In this document: in pieces, positions 61,850-64,000 of the stretch
Layout of the letters: every line of letters begins with the position of its first letter
Position numbering within the stretch: position 1 is the first letter of the stretch
NCBI RefSeq assembly: GCF_005406125.1
Contig: NZ_BIXZ01000001.1
Coordinates: 434,001-498,000, forward strand
Direction: 5' to 3'
From: Haloarcula mannanilytica
GTDB taxonomy: Archaea > Halobacteriota > Halobacteria > Halobacteriales > Haloarculaceae
Length of the DNA: 64,000 bases
Notes under the pieces: model-generated
Told to the model about the DNA's origin: nothing
What the model saw: the letters and a program-made list of their open reading frames with translations, nothing else
Databases searched by the model: none
Program-made: the position numbers and the translations under genes

Positions 61850-64000
61850 ATGAGTCAATCACGGGGCTATCTTGACGACAACCCCGAACTCGAGTCCGCC
61901 CTGGAGTGGGCCGAGCGCTGGTACCACGTTCCGGTCCTCCTGGTACTGCTCGGGTTCATGCTGTGGAATCGCGTCAAGAGTTGGCAGAACTTTATTGTTG
62001 ACGGCGAGGTGCTGTTCAGCGGAAACGACGCCTGGTATCACTACCGGTCGACGCAGTACGTCGTCGAGAACTGGCCTGCGACGATGCCGTTTGACCCCTG
62101 GACGTATTTCCCGTACGGGACCACTAACGGACAGTTCGGAACGCTGTTCGACCAGATCGTTGCGACAGTCGCCCTGATCATCGGTCTCGGTTCCCCCAGC
62201 GACCAGACGGTCGCAATGACGCTGCTGTTTGCACCGGCTGTGTTCGGGACGCTCGTTGCGATTCCGACGTACCTCATCGGACGGCGACTCGGCGGCCGCG
62301 TCGGCGGTGTGACCGCGGTCACCGTGCTCGCGTTCTCAACGGGGTCGCTCTTGCAGTGGAGCCGAGTCGGCTCGTCCGACCACCACGTCGCTGAAGCGCT
62401 CTTTCAGGTGCTGGGAGTCCTCGGGGTCATGGTCGCCGTCAGCGTCGCCGCGCGGGACAAGCCGATCTACGAGCAGTTCTTGGAGCGGGACATCGACGCG
62501 TTGCGGGATACTATCAGCTGGTCCGTGCTTGCGGGCGTGGCGATTGCGCTGTATCTCTGGACATGGGCTCCCGGTGTGCTCCTGCTCGGGATACTCGGTG
62601 CCTTCTTCCTGGTTCGATTGTGTCTGGAGTACGTCCACGACTCCAGCCCGGAACACACGGCCATCGCGGGCGCAATCACGATGACGACCGCCGCCGTGCT
62701 GAGTGCATCTAGGATTACCGTACTAGAGATCACAGCAACCGAGCAATCGCTGCTACAGCCGGGCCTGGCACTGGCTGTTGGTCTCGGCTGCGTGTTCATG
62801 GCGTGGTTGGCCCGAGTTATGGAGCAACGCGAGTACAGTCCGTACGCGTATCCTGCGACCGTGTTCGGAATCCTCGCTCTCGGGGCCGTTCTGATGGCAG
62901 TGTTGACCCCGGACTTGTGGGGATACTTCACGAACAACGTGACGCGGGTCCTCGGGTTCTCGGTAAGCCAAACGGCTGATACCGTCGGCGAAGCCTCACC
63001 GCTACAGGACACCGGTGTCCTGTTCAACCGACACGGATTCGCCACCATCGTCGCTGGGATCGGCGGCCTCATCCTGCTCGGAAAGCAGTTCCTCTCCGAC
63101 GACGCTCCCGCGGAAGAACTACTCGTGGTCGTCTGGGCGCTGTTCATTCTGTCCGCGACGTTCACCCAGCGGCGATTCGCGTACTACCTCGTCGCGCCGA
63201 TCGCAGTACTGTCGGGGATGCTCGTCAGTCGGTTCATCGTCTGGTTCGATTTCAGCGCTGACGACGGCATCGAGTACTATCAGGTCCTGACGATTCTTGC
63301 GGTGATTATCGTCATCGTCGTCCCGCTGTTTGCCCTCGGCACGGCACCGGTCGAAGCAGGCGCTACCGGTCCCGGACCGGGTATTCAGAACTGGGACGAG
63401 AGTCTCCAGTGGATGGAAGCGAACACGCCCGCAGAAGGAGCGTACGGCTCCGGCGGTTCGTCGACACTCGACTACTACGGCACCTATCAGCAACAGGAGG
63501 ACTTCGACTATCAGCAGGGCCAGTACGGCGTCCTGTCATGGTGGGACTACGGGCACTGGATCACAACGCGGGCCGAACGGGTTCCGAACGCGAACCCGTT
63601 CCAGCAGGGAACGGACACGGCAGCACCGTTCCTGGTCGCACAGAACGAAACGCAGGCAAACGATATCCTCGAGAGCACGGACGAGGATGACGCGAAGACG
63701 CGGTACGTCGCTGTCGACTGGTTGATGGCCGAAACGAACGGGAACATCGGCGGGAAGTTCTTCGCGCCACCGGCCTTCGTCGACGGGGTGCAGCGGAGTG
63801 ATTACTACACTCGGATGTACGTACCCCAGGGCAGTGGTCTCCGGTCGATAACGTTCCAAAAGCAGGCCTACTACGAAACGATGGTCACCCGGCTGTACCG
63901 GTTCCATGGGAGCGCAGCCGAACCCCAGCCAATCGTCGTCGACTGGGAGGTAAAGGAGACGAATCAAGGCGCACAGTACCGCGGCGCGCCGACAGACGAA
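61850..64000 (+). CDS. aglB: Archaeal oligosaccharyltransferase AglB, C-terminus cut by the window
   Basis: The frame runs open from ATG 61850 to the window end (717 codons). LFSGNDAWYHYRSTQYVVEN, with the first acidic motif, and SDHHVAEALFQVLGVL match the STT3/AglB N-terminal loops. About 12 spans follow, then QYGVLSWWDYGHWITTRAE with the WWDYG catalytic motif near residue 563. AglB transfers the dolichol-linked glycan to Asn in N-x-S/T sites outside the cell. The neighbouring GTs, flippase and aglJ support it. Confidence 0.96.
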   Translation, partial: MSQSRGYLDDNPELESALEWAERWYHVPVLLVLLGFMLWNRVKSWQNFIVDGEVLFSGNDAWYHYRSTQYVVENWPATMPFDPWTYFPYGTTNGQFGTLFDQIVATVALIIGLGSPSDQTVAMTLLFAPAVFGTLVAIPTYLIGRRLGGRVGGVTAVTVLAFSTGSLLQWSRVGSSDHHVAEALFQVLGVLGVMVAVSVAARDKPIYEQFLERDIDALRDTISWSVLAGVAIALYLWTWAPGVLLLGILGAFFLVRLCLEYVHDSSPEHTAIAGAITMTTAAVLSASRITVLEITATEQSLLQPGLALAVGLGCVFMAWLARVMEQREYSPYAYPATVFGILALGAVLMAVLTPDLWGYFTNNVTRVLGFSVSQTADTVGEASPLQDTGVLFNRHGFATIVAGIGGLILLGKQFLSDDAPAEELLVVVWALFILSATFTQRRFAYYLVAPIAVLSGMLVSRFIVWFDFSADDGIEYYQVLTILAVIIVIVVPLFALGTAPVEAGATGPGPGIQNWDESLQWMEANTPAEGAYGSGGSSTLDYYGTYQQQEDFDYQQGQYGVLSWWDYGHWITTRAERVPNANPFQQGTDTAAPFLVAQNETQANDILESTDEDDAKTRYVAVDWLMAETNGNIGGKFFAPPAFVDGVQRSDYYTRMYVPQGSGLRSITFQKQAYYETMVTRLYRFHGSAAEPQPIVVDWEVKETNQGAQYRGAPTDE

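Overview
The window is haloarchaeal DNA: high GC, very acidic proteins, Tat-lipoprotein signals, leaderless TATA-to-ATG spacings near 28 bases, halocyanin, Htr-type chemotaxis transducers, a semi-phosphorylative Entner-Doudoroff kinase and an Agl N-glycosylation locus ending in AglB. The combination of denitrification genes, glycerol catabolism and Agl genes fits Haloarcula or a close relative; the genus is an inference.

Layout. 1-8764 is a glycerol module: glpABC on the minus strand (glpC cut by the window edge), glpK and a membrane protein on the plus strand, and between them a soluble chemotaxis transducer fused to a UgpB-like glycerol-3-phosphate-binding domain. 8830-13909 holds an Orc1/Cdc6-like ATPase, then a ROK sugar kinase, pyruvate kinase and KDG kinase (minus strand). 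14081-17850 is a BasB/BasT-like pair (Tat lipoprotein binding protein plus membrane transducer) followed by a small helical protein; the transducer lacks the usual signalling tip. 17851-24143 is gene-poor and partly AT-rich, with a decayed lipoprotein gene, a 40-residue membrane protein, a small protein plus tyrosine recombinase, a MaoC-like protein and an aminotransferase. 24144-32461 has two accessory genes and then a denitrification cluster: halocyanin, nosZ, a membrane protein, nosD, nosF, nosY.

32474-37351 carries a HisG-like protein with a coiled-coil partner, a UlaG-like hydrolase, UspA, a YlbF-family protein and a membrane protein. 37430-44995 is a signalling block: PAS transducer, dph2, a PAS/GAF histidine kinase, a receiver protein, a receiver-kinase fusion and a GAF/PAS kinase. 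45046-48721 holds a METTL5-like methyltransferase, a rhomboid protease, DoxX/HxlR with a palindromic operator candidate, and a small protein. 48723-64000 is an N-glycosylation locus: aglJ, a TrmB-type regulator, two GT4 glycosyltransferases, five alkaline-phosphatase-superfamily enzymes, a flippase, aglG and aglB (cut by the edge).

Most striking are the cytoplasmic G3P-binding transducer inside the glycerol locus, with a leader ORF and competing hairpins ahead of it, and the tipless BasT-like transducer. Several promoters have inverted repeats on or around the TATA box, and a CGAA-N4-TTCG palindrome precedes the nos genes. No rRNA, tRNA, CRISPR array or intact insertion sequence was seen.
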